Shown one piece after another: positions 23,080 to 36,138 of a stretch of 64,000 nucleotides of DNA (position 1 is the stretch's first letter; every line of letters begins with the position of its first letter). The DNA is from Epiperipatus broadwayi. Lineage: Eukaryota; Onychophora; Udeonychophora; Euonychophora; Peripatidae. The notes beneath the pieces were generated by a model, which was not told the origin of the DNA, made no database searches, and saw only the letters and a program-made list of their open reading frames with translations. The stretch lies in the NCBI GenBank assembly GCA_028023455.1, contig JAQFVV010006208.1, positions 10,870,984-10,934,983 of the forward strand, written 5' to 3'. The position numbers and the translations under genes were made by a program.

Positions 23080-25146
23080 GACCAAAATATGGTTTAAGAG
23101 TACAATCATTATATGTACCTTTTATTTCACCATCTATATTTATCCCAAATCATTTGGACCTGTTTGTTTTATTATAGAAAATGGTCTATTATATGGATTA
23201 TAGGTCTTTATAAAAACCGTATCACCTATTTTGAATTGGTAGCTACTTTTTTTTCTGTTTTTACTTCTTAGTTCTAATTTATTTATTAATCTTTGATATG
23301 CTTTTTGTATATCATAATTTATATCAATATGGTTCGTTTTAATCGGAAGTTGGTAATTTTTAAATAAATTTGGAATTGCTTCATTAAAATATAATTTAAT
23401 AGGTGTAAATCCAGTAAATTCATTTACACTCCAGTTTAATATAATTTAGTACATGTTCTATTTGTTTTACCCATCCTCTATGCTCTTTCTCTAAGTAAGT
23501 CCTAAACAAACGTCCAAGCTTTCACATTACACATTCGCAAGAGTTTGATTGTGGATTTCTAATGGATGTGAGCACATATTTTATTTGTGATTTTTGTACC
23601 CACTTCTTCCAATTTTTAGATAGGAAAGGTGTACCATGGTCTGTTAATATAATTTTAGGTTTTCCTATCATTAGGAAATGGAGGTATCTAATACTTTGAC
23701 AGTGTGTCTAGTATTAGCTTGAGGTATTGGGTAGGCTGAAACACGTTTGGAAAAAAGATCGTAAGTGACTAATAAGTACTTCGTAAGTGACTAATAAGTC
23801 CTTGTTTATTAAATGGAAGCAATGGTCCATAATAATCTATCACTAATATCTCATTTGGTCTTTCAGGTATAATAGGTTTTAACCTATTACTGAAATCTTG
23901 ATTTACTGGTTTGGCTCTTAAGCATATAATACAATCGCAAAGTGATTTTATATCTTTATAAATTTCTGGCCAGTTAAACCAATTTTTCAAAGTGTGTTCT
24001 GTTTTGTGAGCACTGAAATGCCCATATCAACAGTGGATATACTTGATGGGTGGGGTACATAAAATTTTAGGTATTACTACCCTCCAATCATCTATATCTT
24101 TATTAGTTTTGTGAAGTGAGACTAGATTTTCTAACTTATAATGGTTGAGATCTTTCAATGCACTCAAACTTTTTCTCCTCTTAAGACTTATGATGGGGTT
24201 TAAAATAAGATTATTAAATTGTATTTCATGTAATATTTCTAAATCATTATCTACATGACTATTAATAATCATGTTGATATTTGTAATGCAGGCATTTTCT
24301 ATTGATAGATGGTTTTACTCTGACTTATATAAATTTTGACTAAAGACATTGGCCACAGTATTCTCAGATCCTTTACAGTATTGTACTGTATAGTTGAATT
24401 CATATAACAATAGACTCCATCTGACAAACCGAGTATTAGTAAAATAGCTATGATTCAGAAATTTGAGGCTTTTGTGGCCTGTGATCACTATAATCTCCGA
24501 TCCAAGAAGCATCTATCAACATTTTTGGAAGGCCCAAACTATAGCTAATGCTTCCTTCTCAGTGACTGTATAGTTTATTTCTGGACCCTTCAGGTAATGG
24601 CTAATAAAGTATAAGACTCCAGGTTGGCCATCCTCCTGGATTTGGGATAACATTACTCCTAATCTGTAATCACTACTATCAGCTTGGACAATAAGTTTAT
24701 TAAAATCAGGGCAAACCAACATAGTTTGCTCTAAGAACACTGTTTTAATATTTGTAAATACTTCATCCTGTTCTTGGGTTCAATTCCATCACTCACCTTT
24801 CCTAATGAGCCTCAACAATGATTTCAGATAGTCAGAAAATTTCTGATAAAAAAGATTATAAAAATTACATGAGCCTAAAAAAGATTGAATTTGTTTTTTG
24901 TTGTCCGGTTTAGGGAAGTTTTGAGTGGCACTGATCTTATCTGGATGAGGTCTTATCCCATTGCTACCAGTGATGTGACCTAAGCAGACCACCTGGTTAC
25001 AAACTAAGGTGCTCTAATTCCTTTACTGTGGCACTCTTCAAAGAGTTAATTGTTGAAGATGTTCTTCAATTGTGATAGACGCAATTATCACATCATCCAC
25101 ATAAATGGAAATGATCTGCTAAAGCTCAGGAGATAGGTCTTTATCC
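23080..25146 (-). pseudogene. Ty3/gypsy-type pol pseudogene (RT-RNase H-integrase)
   Basis: Domain order on the minus strand is that of Ty3/gypsy (Metaviridae-type) pol. The end of reverse transcriptase carries the YVDD catalytic box at 25092-25103, then LGHITGSNGIRPHPDK and SFLGSCNFYN (24789-24992). RNase H follows (24315-24740) with QADSSDYRLGVMLSQ, NYTVTEKEALAIVWA and a damaged TDH box (TGHKSL). Then come the integrase zinc finger (about 23880-24060, ending CDCIICLRAKP) and integrase core with first Asp (VIDYYGPL, 23850s), second Asp (LTDHGTPF, 23625-23646) and the conserved PQSN..E block. Integrase C-terminal pieces run to about 23100. Stops and shifts are numerous. Upstream RT, protease and gag are absent: a 362-bp repeat family begins abruptly at 25146. 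No LTR was found. Confidence 0.9.
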
Positions 25147-26012
25147 AAGCAATTTTCAAATCTAAAGAAATGATAGTAACAAATGTAAATATATCAAATT
25201 TATTAAGTGCAAGCAGATAACATTATAGTAACGTGAAAGCTAAAACCTTTGAAAGATGTGCTTTAAAAATGCTTATGTGACAGCCAATGAGATATAATGA
25301 CGACTGCATGTGGAACTGTCAATTCTAAAACACAAGTCAGAAATATAAGAAAAAGATGGAACCCACCTTCTTCTTTGCTTAAATTTATATATAAATAAGC
25401 CAGACTTAAGCATTTCAAATCAAGAGTGTGAAGCTTAAAATACCTTCACATTTAATTCACTAAATATTATATATAAATAAACAATGTGAAATCTTTCGAT
25501 TTACTATGAAGCAATTTTCAAATCTAATGAAATGGTAGTAACAAATGTAAATATATCAAATTTATTAAGCGCAAGCAGATAACATTGTAATAACGTGAAA
25601 GCTAAAATCTTCGAAAGATGCGCTTTAAACATGCTTATGTGACATCTTTGCTTTCATGTTATTACAATGTTATCTGCTTGCGCTTAATAAATTTAATATA
25701 TTTACATTTGTTACTATTATATCATTAGATTTGAAAATTGCTTCATAGTAAATTGAAAGATTTCACATTGTTTACTTATATATAATATTTAATGACTTAA
25801 ATGTGATTATTTTAAGCTTCACACTCTTGGTTCGAAATGATTGAGTCTGGCTTATTTATATATAAATTTAAGCATAGAAGAAGGTGGGTCCCATCTTTTT
25901 CTTATAATTCTGATGTTTTAGAATTGAGAGTTCCATGTGCAGTCATTATTATATCTGATTGGCTGTTATATAAGCATGTTTAAAACGCATCTATTCATCA
26001 TATATATATATT
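25147..26012. repeat. 362-bp family: tandem 1.4 units plus one inverted unit
   Basis: GCAATTTTCAAATCTAA occurs at 25149 and 25511, a spacing of 362 bp. At about 25645 the sequence turns round: TTACAATGTTATCTGCTTGC mirrors the direct copies and a full unit follows in reverse to about 26010. The unit contains GAAGCTTAAAAT, CTTCTTTGCTTAAATTTAT and CAGCCAATGAGATATAATGA. No coding capacity. The copy at 14.26 kb is a diverged relative with the same period. The block abuts the truncated gypsy pol. Confidence 0.8.
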
Positions 26013-26727
26013 TTATATAATATTCATTTATTAATAAATTTTAATTTAATGTAAAACAAACGTGTCTGATTATTGTCCAATTGTGCAACACAGATCCATT
26101 GATTAATAACATCCGAGTGAGACAATATAATCTGACTATATCATAAAATTCATTCAAAATAACTATCATATAATCCAGAAATCAAATCCCAGGATTGGTA
26201 TGATTATATTTTTTTTTTATATTAAATTTAAGTTATTATCCAACTGTAATATAAACTTTATATGGTAATCATAATCAAATATTTGTTTTATCTAAATTAT
26301 TATTGATTGGATATTGTATTGACTTCATGGTTCTTCAATAAGATCTTAATCTTATCCAATTATAAAGCTGATAGTAGTATTTTTTGTTCTAAGTCAGAAT
26401 GATTCGCTTTAATTATATTTAAATTTAGTTGATGTGGATGGCAAATCCAATTATATATTAAAATTCATACTTGATTATAACAAAATTTAATAATTACTTT
26501 TATGTTTTGATTATTATAATGGACAGTTTTAATAATTTAGTTACAGGAAATTGAAAATAAATTGATATGATGAATTAATTGTACTTAAGTAAATACCCAA
26601 TATAAATCTAATGTTTCTTTTATATACTGGTATGATTTGAGATTATAGATTCAAGATTATCTTATAGGTTCATTGATATTACTTCATTTTATTATAACTA
26701 GTTTAATTAGTAAAAGTAAAGTCAATA

Positions 26728-27616
26728 CACCTGGGTCTCGTTTTATGCGGTAGATAGGTTCCTCAGAAAACATGCAAAGATATCGCACAAAAATAAACGT
26801 AACTTACCTTGAAAAATGGGGGATATGTTCCAGTAATTTTCAGAAGTCGGATAAAAGCAAAGCAACAAGGAAAAATTACTTTAAAATTCGCATTAAAAAA
26901 ATAAGGAAATAAAGCACAACTAATAAAAAATTTCAAATATTTGAAAAAAATTAATACAAGACAAACTTTTTTTAATTTTTGTATTAACTACAGTATTTAA
27001 TTTACATTTTTTCATATATATTTTAATCATTACCACTGTTTGAGAATATGCGTTCATTTGTGAATTAGTAAGAAATCAGATTCGTGATGTGATGTACCAC
27101 TAGTGCCACTTTCAGTCTAAAGCTGTGTTAATGGTTTTCTGTTTCTATATTAAAAAAAATGAGATCGCAATCAAAAGAAAAAAATTATACATTATCATTA
27201 GAAAGATTATTTTCAGTTTATAAAATCAATAAAATCTTCATTATTATTTATTTTAAAAATCTAAAAAAATATTTATTTCTGTTAATATCTAACAAAATCA
27301 GTTTTAAAAGTTTAAAATTTTTGAATATTTATTGTGATATTTTTATACATACGTATAAATCTATTATTATTATTTAGTCATTAGTATAAGTAGGTTATTT
27401 ACATAGAAGCCAAGATTCTAAATACAGCTTCAGGCCATATTTATGTTAGCTGCTAATATAATGTTATATTTTTGGAAAAAAAAAGTATTTCAAGTCAAAA
27501 TAAGTTATTAATAATTTAAATTTCTTGATATCTAATAAATATAGTGAAATATGAAAGATATTAAAAAGAAACATGAATCTCATAACTTCAAAACTGCATA
27601 AAACAAGACCCAGGTG
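26728..27616. mobile_element. pogo/Tigger-like MITE, 889 bp, TA target site
   Basis: 23-bp terminal inverted repeats (CACCTGGGTCTCGTTTTATG at the left; two mismatches on the right) are flanked by TA on both sides (26726-26727, 27617-27618). CTCGTTTTAT near the end recalls the Tigger termini CCTCGTTTTATTGCG. No transposase frame is visible inside, so it is non-autonomous. Confidence 0.8.
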
Positions 27617-28018
27617 TATATGATTATAGCATGGCTGAGTTAGTATCATTTATTACTTTATTAAATTGGGATTTAAAATTATGGGGTTGTATATTTATTT
27701 AAATATTATAGATATTGTAAACTTCTAGGACATACTAAAGCACTTATTTCAATCATTCATGAATAATTTTATTTAGATATGAATATCATTACATTTTAAT
27801 ATAAATTTATATTATAAGCAATGGTTGATTCATTAGCTATATTAGAATTTAGTTGGTTGAATGATTTATCATTATTTTTATTTGATTATAAGCGAAATAT
27901 GTCTTAAGCATATATCGTTGTTTTGGGACAATATTTGATTTAATTGTTTTATTTTAAATAAGGTTTATATCTACGGTATTTGAAATGGTAATTTTGTTTT
28001 TCTATTTATTCAAAATGG

Positions 28019-28070
28019 TCAAAATAAGAGTCATAGATCACATGACCCTATCTTTTAAGCTTGTAAGTTC
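28019..28070 (+). repeat. Dispersed repeat fragment, matches 1049-1100
   Basis: About 51 of 52 positions agree with the copy at 1049-1100. The surrounding sequence is unrelated, so both are fragments of one repeat. Confidence 0.7.
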
Positions 28071-28474
28071 ATGATGCTTTAATAAAGTTTGTCATTACTG
28101 TTTTGTTTTAGCATAATTAACAGTTGGATATATGATTAAATAAAAGATTTTAAAGAATTAAATATTTAATTTAGTTATTAAAATTTGTTAGCTTAGTATA
28201 TTTATTCTGTTACGAATAATACTATTATTTATAAGCATTCAAAAATTAGGGTCATTTTTCTTTAACATTTTATTCAGTTACACTTCAGAGCTCATTTTCA
28301 TTCCGTTACGTAGGATGACCAGTGACTGGATTATATTTTATTCAGTCTATATTTGTAATTATTTACCATTGAACATTTTCAATCGGTTACAAATGTCACC
28401 TAAATCATTGGGGCTATATTAGGAATTAGCACACACATATTTATTGCTATAAATGGCCCCACCATTTGCAGGGC

Positions 28475-28775
28475 ATAATTAAACAGGATCACTCTATCAT
28501 ATCTGATCTGCTACAAATGACACCCTAACTTTAAGGGTGATGATAATGGTTATCTCATCGTTACCTTTTCATTTCAGTTATAAAATGCTGCCCAAACCTG
28601 AAGAGTAACTTTTTGTTACAAATGATGCCCATTATGGGGCATAATTAAATGGGATCACTCTTCCACGGCCTTGTCATATTTGATCTGTTACAAATGGCAT
28701 CCTAACTTTAGGGTGATAAAGGTTATTTCATCGTCATATTTTTATAACTTTATAAAATGCTGCCCAGTCCTGTAA
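28475..28775. repeat. Tandem duplication, ~162-bp unit
   Basis: GGGCATAATTAAA with GGATCACTCT, TACAAATG.CA.CCTAACTTTA and TTATAAAATGCTGCCCA appear twice in the same order (first at about 28478-28600, second at about 28637-28765). A looser third trace lies upstream from about 28380. Non-coding. Confidence 0.65.
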
Positions 28776-28957
28776 TATTTTTTATTCTGTTACAATATAT
28801 ATATATATAATAAACAAAACAAGTTATAAATTTCGTAACTTGCTTTTAGCTTGCATTTTATGATCATTAGATGGAGCTTTACCAATAACTCCTAACAAGC
28901 TTTGTTTACATAAATGCCGAGAGAGATAGAATTCAATATCTCTTTCATTGTCTCCAC

Positions 28958-29002
28958 CTCCAGACCATGGTTTTGAGCTAGTTGGCTCACGTCAGTGAAG
29001 AG
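28958..29002 (-). ncRNA. Hammerhead-like motif, left arm of palindrome
   Basis: Minus strand: helix I TCTTCA with TGGAGG (six pairs, two G-U). Core is CTGACGT (last base differs from CUGANGA). Helix II is GAGC/GCTC, perfect. The second core block is AAAA instead of GAAA. Helix III is ACC-AT-GGT and the cleavage triplet is GTC. Confidence 0.5.
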
Positions 29003-29031
29003 TTGGAAGATCTAGTTTCTAGTCTTCCAAC

Positions 29032-29076
29032 TCTTCACTGATGTGAGCCAACTAGTTCGAAATCATGGTCTGGATA
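29032..29076 (+). ncRNA. Hammerhead-like motif, right arm of palindrome
   Basis: Plus strand: TCTTCA, then CTGATGT, helix II GAGC/GTTC, GAAA intact, helix III ATC-AT-GGT, cleavage triplet GTC, then TGGATA. This arm keeps the GAAA that the left arm lost. Confidence 0.5.
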
Positions 29077-29514
29077 TGGGAGATGAGATATTGAATTCTA
29101 CCTCTATCGCATTTATGTAAACAAAGTTTGTTAGGAGTTATTGATAAAGCTCCATCTAGTGATCATATATATATATATTGCAAGTACATTTTAATAATCA
29201 ACTGCATTCTACTGTTATTTTATTAGTACTCTATTAATGAAATCAAAACCATAGGTCAGCTTTGGTCCTATTAGTAAAATAAAATGTAATGTAATTGAAA
29301 ATTAAAATATATTTAAATAATATTTACATGAAATAATAATACTCGAGTTATCAACAGCAGTTAAAAATGGCCTACAATATTGTTTATAAAAATGCATTTC
29401 AAAAGTTATTTTTACCTGCTGTTGATGTCTGATATTATTTAAAATATATTTTGATTATCAAGTACATATTCTCTTAAACTTACAATGTGACCAAAGCTGC
29501 TGGTACAAATAATA

Positions 29515-30398
29515 TGAGGTGTAACAATTTAATTCCTGGAATGGCCATGTGGTGTCACCCATGACCTAATTGTACTGAAATTTTTGAACATGTTTAAGCT
29601 AACACATGTAAGTTTTAAGCTGATGGAGCTAGTCATTAGTAAGCTATTGAGAAGATAATAAATATCTGTGTATGTACTTTGGCATAAAGATGAGTGATTG
29701 AAATGTTGAATGTATTATTATAAAATATTGTGTGAAAATCAGCAAAGGTGCTATTGAAATATTACAACTGTTGTGACATATGGTGAAGATGCTATAAAGA
29801 AATCAAGTGTGTTCAAGTGGATAATAGGTGCAAACATAGGCAAGATGTGATGGATGATCCCAGAAGTGGACAACCAAAAAAACAACTGGGATTAATATTA
29901 ACAAAGTGTGAGATGCAATATAGTCCAGCAGATGATTAAGGGTGAAATTGATAGGTGAAGAATTGCAGATTAATTGAGACTCAATTAGATTAATTTAAAT
30001 GAAGGATTGAACACAAGAAAGATTTCTGCAAAGTTTGTCCCAAATCAGAGTGTATTCATTGTGACAGACTTTTTGGCCAAAAAATCAATTACACAACTAA
30101 ATCATCTTGCCTATTCAACTGACTTAGCTCCATGATTTTTGGTTATTTCCAAATTTAAAAAATGCACTGAAAGAATGAAGATTTTTTATTATTATTGATA
30201 TCCAACAGAATGTGAAATCAGCTGCTCAACATTATACCTGAAAATGAGTTTTAGATGTGCTTCCAGAAATGGGAAGGTCATTTTAATCAGTGTATAGATG
30301 CACAAGAGGACTACTTTGAAGACAACAATGGCCATTAGTGTATCCTTCCATGTGTATTTTATAAAGGTGCATTCCAGGAATTAAATTGTTGCACCTCA
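29515..30398 (+). mobile_element. Internally deleted mariner element, 884 bp
   Basis: 29-bp terminal inverted repeats (TGAGGTGTAACAATTTAATT at the left; one mismatch between ends) are flanked by TA (29513-29514 and 30399-30400), as expected for Tc1/mariner. The interior gives decayed mariner transposase on the plus strand: DPRSGQP-like words near 29850, IGEELQIN near 29950, then FWPKNQLHN and a degenerate YSPDLAP block (YSTDLAP) with FPNLKNALKE near 30110-30180. Stops are frequent, and the length is well below the usual ~1.3 kb. Confidence 0.9.
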
Positions 30399-30399
30399 T

Positions 30400-32956
30400 A
30401 TATATATATAGTATAATAGATGTGGCACACAATAATATAGTGTGTGCACAAATATATATGTATAAAGGAAAGTAGAAATAAAACATAAATTTATAGATAT
30501 TTTTCTACACTATCCTGGAATAACAAAGGGTTAAATAACCCCAAATTTAAAATAAAATTCTATTATAAAATAAAGATTTTAAAAAGTCTAATAAATATTA
30601 ATATTTTTATTCTTATTTTGAAATTGAAAAAGTGTTGTGTTTAAGATAGAAATGATAATTGTAAATATTTCTATTGTCTATTGTTTTTGAAGGTTGTTTT
30701 AATTAAAACTTGTATGAAATATTTTTATAGTTAATGCTTGTGTACATTTTGCTATCTAGGTGGAAATATGTGGATCACACATTTGCTGAAATTGCAAAGT
30801 TGCTTTCAAAAGTAGCTTTTGATTAAAAGGAATTTGAAAGGATTGGTGATCTTTTTGAAAAGATGAGAAAAAACCTCAAATGTGTTGATGTCACCCTAAA
30901 CCAATTCTATAAATGGGATGATAAAAAATATCAGTTAAGTTTGACTTGCAGTTTTTGTAAAAGCTGGCCAGAAGTCTGGTTTTAATATTTTGAGCAGGTG
31001 GCTAAATTGGCCAGCTGCAATGTTTGGATAATTTTTTGAAGACAGTTCTTGTCTTAATGTTTTTGTGGAGTTGGCTCATAGCTAGCTGAAATAATTGACT
31101 GAAATATTTTGTGAAGAGTTAGCTAGAGTTTATTGATAACTGTAGCAGAGAGTGGCCATAGTAAAACTAGCTGCAGAGATAGCTGGCAGAATTATACAGA
31201 AAACTACCATGAGGATGTAAGAATGCAAGCAAGCAGCTGCTCTACAGTTCACTGGTGGAGTTTGAATTCACATGGGGAAAAAACTTGATTCTTTGTAATT
31301 CATAGCTACAAATGCTCTGAGAAAACAGTTAACTTTCCTGGACTAATTCTAACCAGAAGGGAACTGATCAATGCCAACAAACATACTGAATTATACCTTC
31401 CTGATTATGACAATCCTGGAATATATCTGCATCATCAAAACCAACTCACAAAAGCACAGATAAATGTATATACAATGGTAAATAGCATTATATATAATGA
31501 GAATGAAATTTTAAATAAAATTCTTTGGTAAAAATGACATTTAAAAATCAATATATTTTAAAAGATAACAAGTAAATAATTTTTCTTGAATGAATTAAAA
31601 TCTAGAAGTAATGATTGATTCATGGACAATTTATTTTGAAAAAAGAAAGAGGACTTCAACAATCTTTTTAAATTTAATTTAAAGATGTAATTAATTGAGA
31701 ATAACCTGTCAAAACAAAACACTTTTGAGTTACCTCTCAAAAAATTGACTTGATTGAAAAGACTAATTAATATTAATTGATATTATCTATATGTTCATAG
31801 ATGAATTTATGTATAGTTTTCAAATGGAATTATGAAATATATTTTTGATTTTATTATTTCGATAAATTTAGATGTGTTCATTTTATATTAATCCATGTCC
31901 GTGTGCACATAAATATCATTGAGTGTCAAATAGGACTCATATGTACATTTTAATCATTTTTTTGACAGTTCAAATGTATTCATTGTAAACTAATGTATTG
32001 CATATCTGTGCAAATTATATATATGTGAACCCATTAAGAAATATTGTAAACCATAGTAATTTCAATTGTGTATAGTAATCTTGTAAATCACAAATGTGAT
32101 AACTTTTTTTATTGGTATGTTAATCAAAATCAGAAGGTTTCTAATTGTAGAGCTATATCCAATAGACACTTAAAATCATTTTTTTATTGTTAATAAGCTT
32201 ATTCAATTGTTAAAATTGTATTCCATCATCTCTTGGTCACATAAAAGAGCTTGTGTTCTTCTTAGCGAGATTCATGTACGACAGGCTGAATACATAAATT
32301 GAAATGTATTGAGTGCTTTAGGAGCATCCAGTGATGATCACTCATCATCATCATGATTGGTGCATAAGATATTCTTTAAAGCTGCTTCACTATATTGTCT
32401 TATTAGAAGTTAAGTTTATAGTTGGACAGTACAAGTGGCCTGAACATTGATGATGATCAGCATGTTTTTGTATCCCAGCAATATTCTTTAGATCTTATGG
32501 TTATATATTCTAATGGATGAGCACTTAAGTTAGTGCATCCAAGATATGTTTAAATAATTGCCCAAGCTGGCAAAGGCTCAATAGTTAGCCTGGTCTACTG
32601 AAGGCCCATTTCCAATAATCACCAGATTGACTGATTTTATTCTGATGTATTTTGATTGATGGATCATTCATGATGATGAATAGTTATTATGAGTATTACT
32701 TACTCTTACTTTTTACAATGCTGTATGGTTGAAGTTATTATATTTTTAGTTGCTCTAAGGAGTAACTGGTTGATCTCTTCTGATCTCTGATCTTTTGATC
32801 ACCTGCTCTCTATAATAATTTTATCACTTGTATTTTTTTGTGATTATTAAACATTACTTGAATAATTAATTTTATATTTCATTTTAAATTGACAGAGAGT
32901 GAATATTTTGCCATCACCCCAGGAACTTTGTATCTTCTGAACCCCATCCTGTCACA
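30400..32956. other. No gene recognised
   Basis: Low-complexity and AT-rich sequence. The part from about 30750 to 31430 is somewhat richer in G and free of obvious repeats, but offers no convincing frame. Confidence 0.35.
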
Positions 32957-33004
32957 ATAGATAGATAGATGAGAGAGAGAGAGAGAGAAAGGAAGAGGGG
33001 GGGG
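32957..33004 (+). repeat. GATA/GA microsatellite
   Basis: Four ATAG units, then GAGA repeats, ending in a G-rich run. Confidence 0.9.
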
Positions 33005-33241
33005 ATAAATCAACTCATAATTTTTTTTAATTTAAATATTGTAGAATATTTAAATATGATTTAAACAAGTTGTATTTTATGTCATCTCTATATTTACTAA
33101 GTATAAATTTAATATTATATTATACTCTTTTTTTTGCTAGATTTTAAAAATGATTATAAATCAAGTAAGTGGTAGATGAAATTCCAGACAAAATTGAAAA
33201 AATAATCGAAACAAATCCTTTCAAGAATTTATTATCTAGAG

Positions 33242-33636
33242 CAGGGGTGGCCAACTTTTGTGTTCGTAAGATCTACTTTTTATTTTAAAAATGTGTTGTA
33301 ATTGAATTGTTGTCATAGGTGTAGTCTAAGTGGAGGAAGATGTGAAATAGATACTATTTTTATATATCTACCTAATAAAAAATAACAATTATTTAACAGG
33401 CCAAAAAAACTCATGTCTGGGGGAATTAAAGCAACATGAGTAATTATTAACAATATTTATTAATTCAAATTAGGTACGTTAAGTCAAGAAAACAAATTTA
33501 GAACAAAAAAACTTGAAAATCTTGACTTAATTTGTTTCACCCGTTACCCAACAGCTCGTCAGATTGGCCTTGCGATCGACCAAAATTGGCTTTACGATCG
33601 ACCGGTGGAGCATGATAGACTTGTTGGCCACCCCTG
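33242..33636. mobile_element. hAT MITE, 395 bp
   Basis: 14-bp inverted ends CAGGGGTGGCCAAC are flanked by ATCTAGAG (left) and ATCTTGAG (right), an 8-bp duplication with one change. There are no internal frames. The right half contains CGATCGACC twice. It is a different family from the hAT at 11.3 kb. Confidence 0.85.
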
Positions 33637-33639
33637 ATC

Positions 33640-36130
33640 TTGAGGGACAAAAAGTTTAATATAATGGTCAAATAAGATATTGAAATAACATCATTAAATT
33701 TTTATGACAAAATAAAAATAGCATTTATATTTAAAGTATTTAAAAGTAATATATATATATTGAACCATATGCTATAACCGATTCAAAGGTCCCTTCGCAA
33801 AATTAATACTAAGTTTTATTTTTATCATGTTATTTAAATTTAAAAGTTTATAGGATATAGCGCACATATGCAGCTATATTGTAAAATTCTGTAATTTTAA
33901 ATTTTGTCTTCAATAGATTTTATTTGTTAGTTTAAAATAAGTTTTTTCTGACACTTTTTTTATTTATTTAAAATTCAAATTGTAAAAACATTACAAGTTA
34001 AAAGTTTTAATATTTTTTTTTTGAGAAACCTTTTAATTTTGAAAAGTTAATGGCATTCCTGTTTTTTTTTTTTAATTACAATCCATTTTTAGTTTGATTT
34101 TAAAATCGGAGATTTAATTTTGTGTTGTTTTTCTATAAAATAATTTTTGGTTAGAATTCTTAAGTAAGATTGAGTGAGATATATTTGTCCTGGGCTAAGG
34201 CTTATAATTGAAAAACAAGAAAGTTTATGTGGTAAATAGAGAGAGGGTATAAATAATCCCAAAAATTTTGGACATTTTTATTCTTGGCTAGACCAAGCGA
34301 ATTCTACTTCAACGTGATAGATTCAGTTTTTAATAATTCCACTATTCATTTTCACACATTGATATTAGCCTGTTGAGATTTGTACTGTTGGCAGTTTGGA
34401 CATTTAATTTCTTTTTAAAATTTGCTGTCACAAGATGACAAAATTTACTGCTATGTGTCATCAAACCTACAACATGCCTTGCTAACTTACTTAAGGATGG
34501 ATTCCTGATTCCAAACTGTTATTTCATCATGCCATGCAAGTCTGAAGTAAAAAGGATCCCGAAATATGCCTCTACACTTGCTGCTATAAAGAAATGAAAC
34601 ACCTGAAAATTTGAACTTAAAAATAAATGTGCGTACTCTTTGAAAAATGTAGACTCTGCTTCACTGTAAAATAAAAATATTTCTTATTCTTTGCAGGATA
34701 TATAAAATCTTTAGTTAAATCTCCACTCAATCTAAAAAAAATTAAATGTTGTATAAAGTTTTATTAGTTATTTAACCTTATGATTATATGTGTTTGCTTT
34801 TCTTTGTATTTATAGTGTCTTGGAATCTTAGTTTTAAGATTCCAAGTTTGTTCTCCATTTTAGTTATGTGAGAGTGTATGGTCAGATTATATTCTATATG
34901 CTTAATGTCTCCCTTTATTTTATTAACTAATGCTAAATGCTTTAGCAGCCTTTTGTAAATTCAATTTGCTCACCTGTCCCTGTTTTATTGTCCAATAATT
35001 AATTTTTAATTAATGGGTTTGTGCTTTTTACAAACAGCAGATCTTTTGGCTGTCAGTTTATCGTGTTTGTTATTCTAGTGTTTCTGTAGTTGGAGATTTC
35101 GTTTCTTCTTTTCTGGATTCCGTAAGACTGTAATCATTCTTCAAGTTTTCTTGTCTTGTTTGTGAAATCAACCATGAATTGTCTTAAATGTGGTATATCA
35201 TGAGCTGTCCTGTGGACAATATATCTCTAGACCAATGTAGTAGGGAATGCTTGGCTGTGCTGTTTCGTTGATTTCCTACAAGATCGTATTTTTTTATATC
35301 TCTGAATCAGGAAACTGGAATTGTTGTTCTTTTATAAATCACCAGCAGGAAGATACTATTAGTTCCCTTTTAAATTGTAGGTGAGAGAATGAATCTTTCT
35401 GCTAGGGCATTTAATGTTTCAATATTTGCAACTCATATATACTCTCTGATAAATACGCTTATAAAAATCTAGGTCAAACTTTCGTATTCTGTTTGCTAGA
35501 TTTTCTTTATTTTATTTTTCGAATTTAATAAAAATTTCAAATGAGTTTAAATTATTTTGCTGACATTTGTTTTAGTGCCTTTATTTCTCAATTGTCCGAA
35601 CAATATTCACGAGCTCTTGCCATCTCCCTGAGTCTAGTCGGTGCGAACCATCATTACCACCCACTTTTGGTCATGGTAAACAAATTTTCCAGATACGCAG
35701 TGATCTGGTGGCACCCTCCGTGATCAAGGGTGGATTGAGTGACAGTTACAATATATACAGAAACTTTTCATTTTTAAGTATATGTGTGTCCTTAAGATAA
35801 AAGTAAACCAGTATAAAAATTTCGTGCAGGGGAACTAACAATCCCTCATAGAAGAAGTATAAAATGAAAATGTTACTCATTAAACTTATTAATTATCAGA
35901 TGGTGAGGATTTGATCAGATTTCTATCCTTGTTTAACTCCTAGTTAAGAGTAGCCAGATATCAATTCTATTTGATTATCATACTATTTTGTTATCATGAT
36001 CAGTTAGGAATTGATTACCTAAAAAAAAAAAACTGTTAACCTAATTGGATCCTGAAAATGTCTGATTCAGATACAAGCCCAGATAATGATTAAGGTACGC
36101 TATATTTTAAGACTCTTATATATAAAAAAA
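33640..36130. other. No gene recognised
   Basis: Mostly AT-rich. The 34.3-34.7 and 35.0-35.7 kb parts have more balanced composition and may hold old coding or LINE sequence, but no motif was identified on either strand. Confidence 0.3.
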
Positions 36131-36138
36131 TGGCAGAT

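Larger units (their letters stand above)
28861..29165. repeat. Long palindrome bearing a hammerhead motif in each arm (family C)
   Basis: Arms of about 145 bp, starting TGATCATTAGATGGAGC and ending in its complement CTAGTGATCA, meet at a short CTAGTTTCTAG centre. They differ at scattered positions, so this is not an assembly fold of one strand. TA-repeat tracts border both outer ends. Each arm contains one hammerhead-like motif reading inward to outward. Confidence 0.85.

Noticed and set aside
35541-35723. A 60-codon plus-strand gene
   Set aside because: No motif, no splice context. The minus-strand reading is equally protein-like but has stops.
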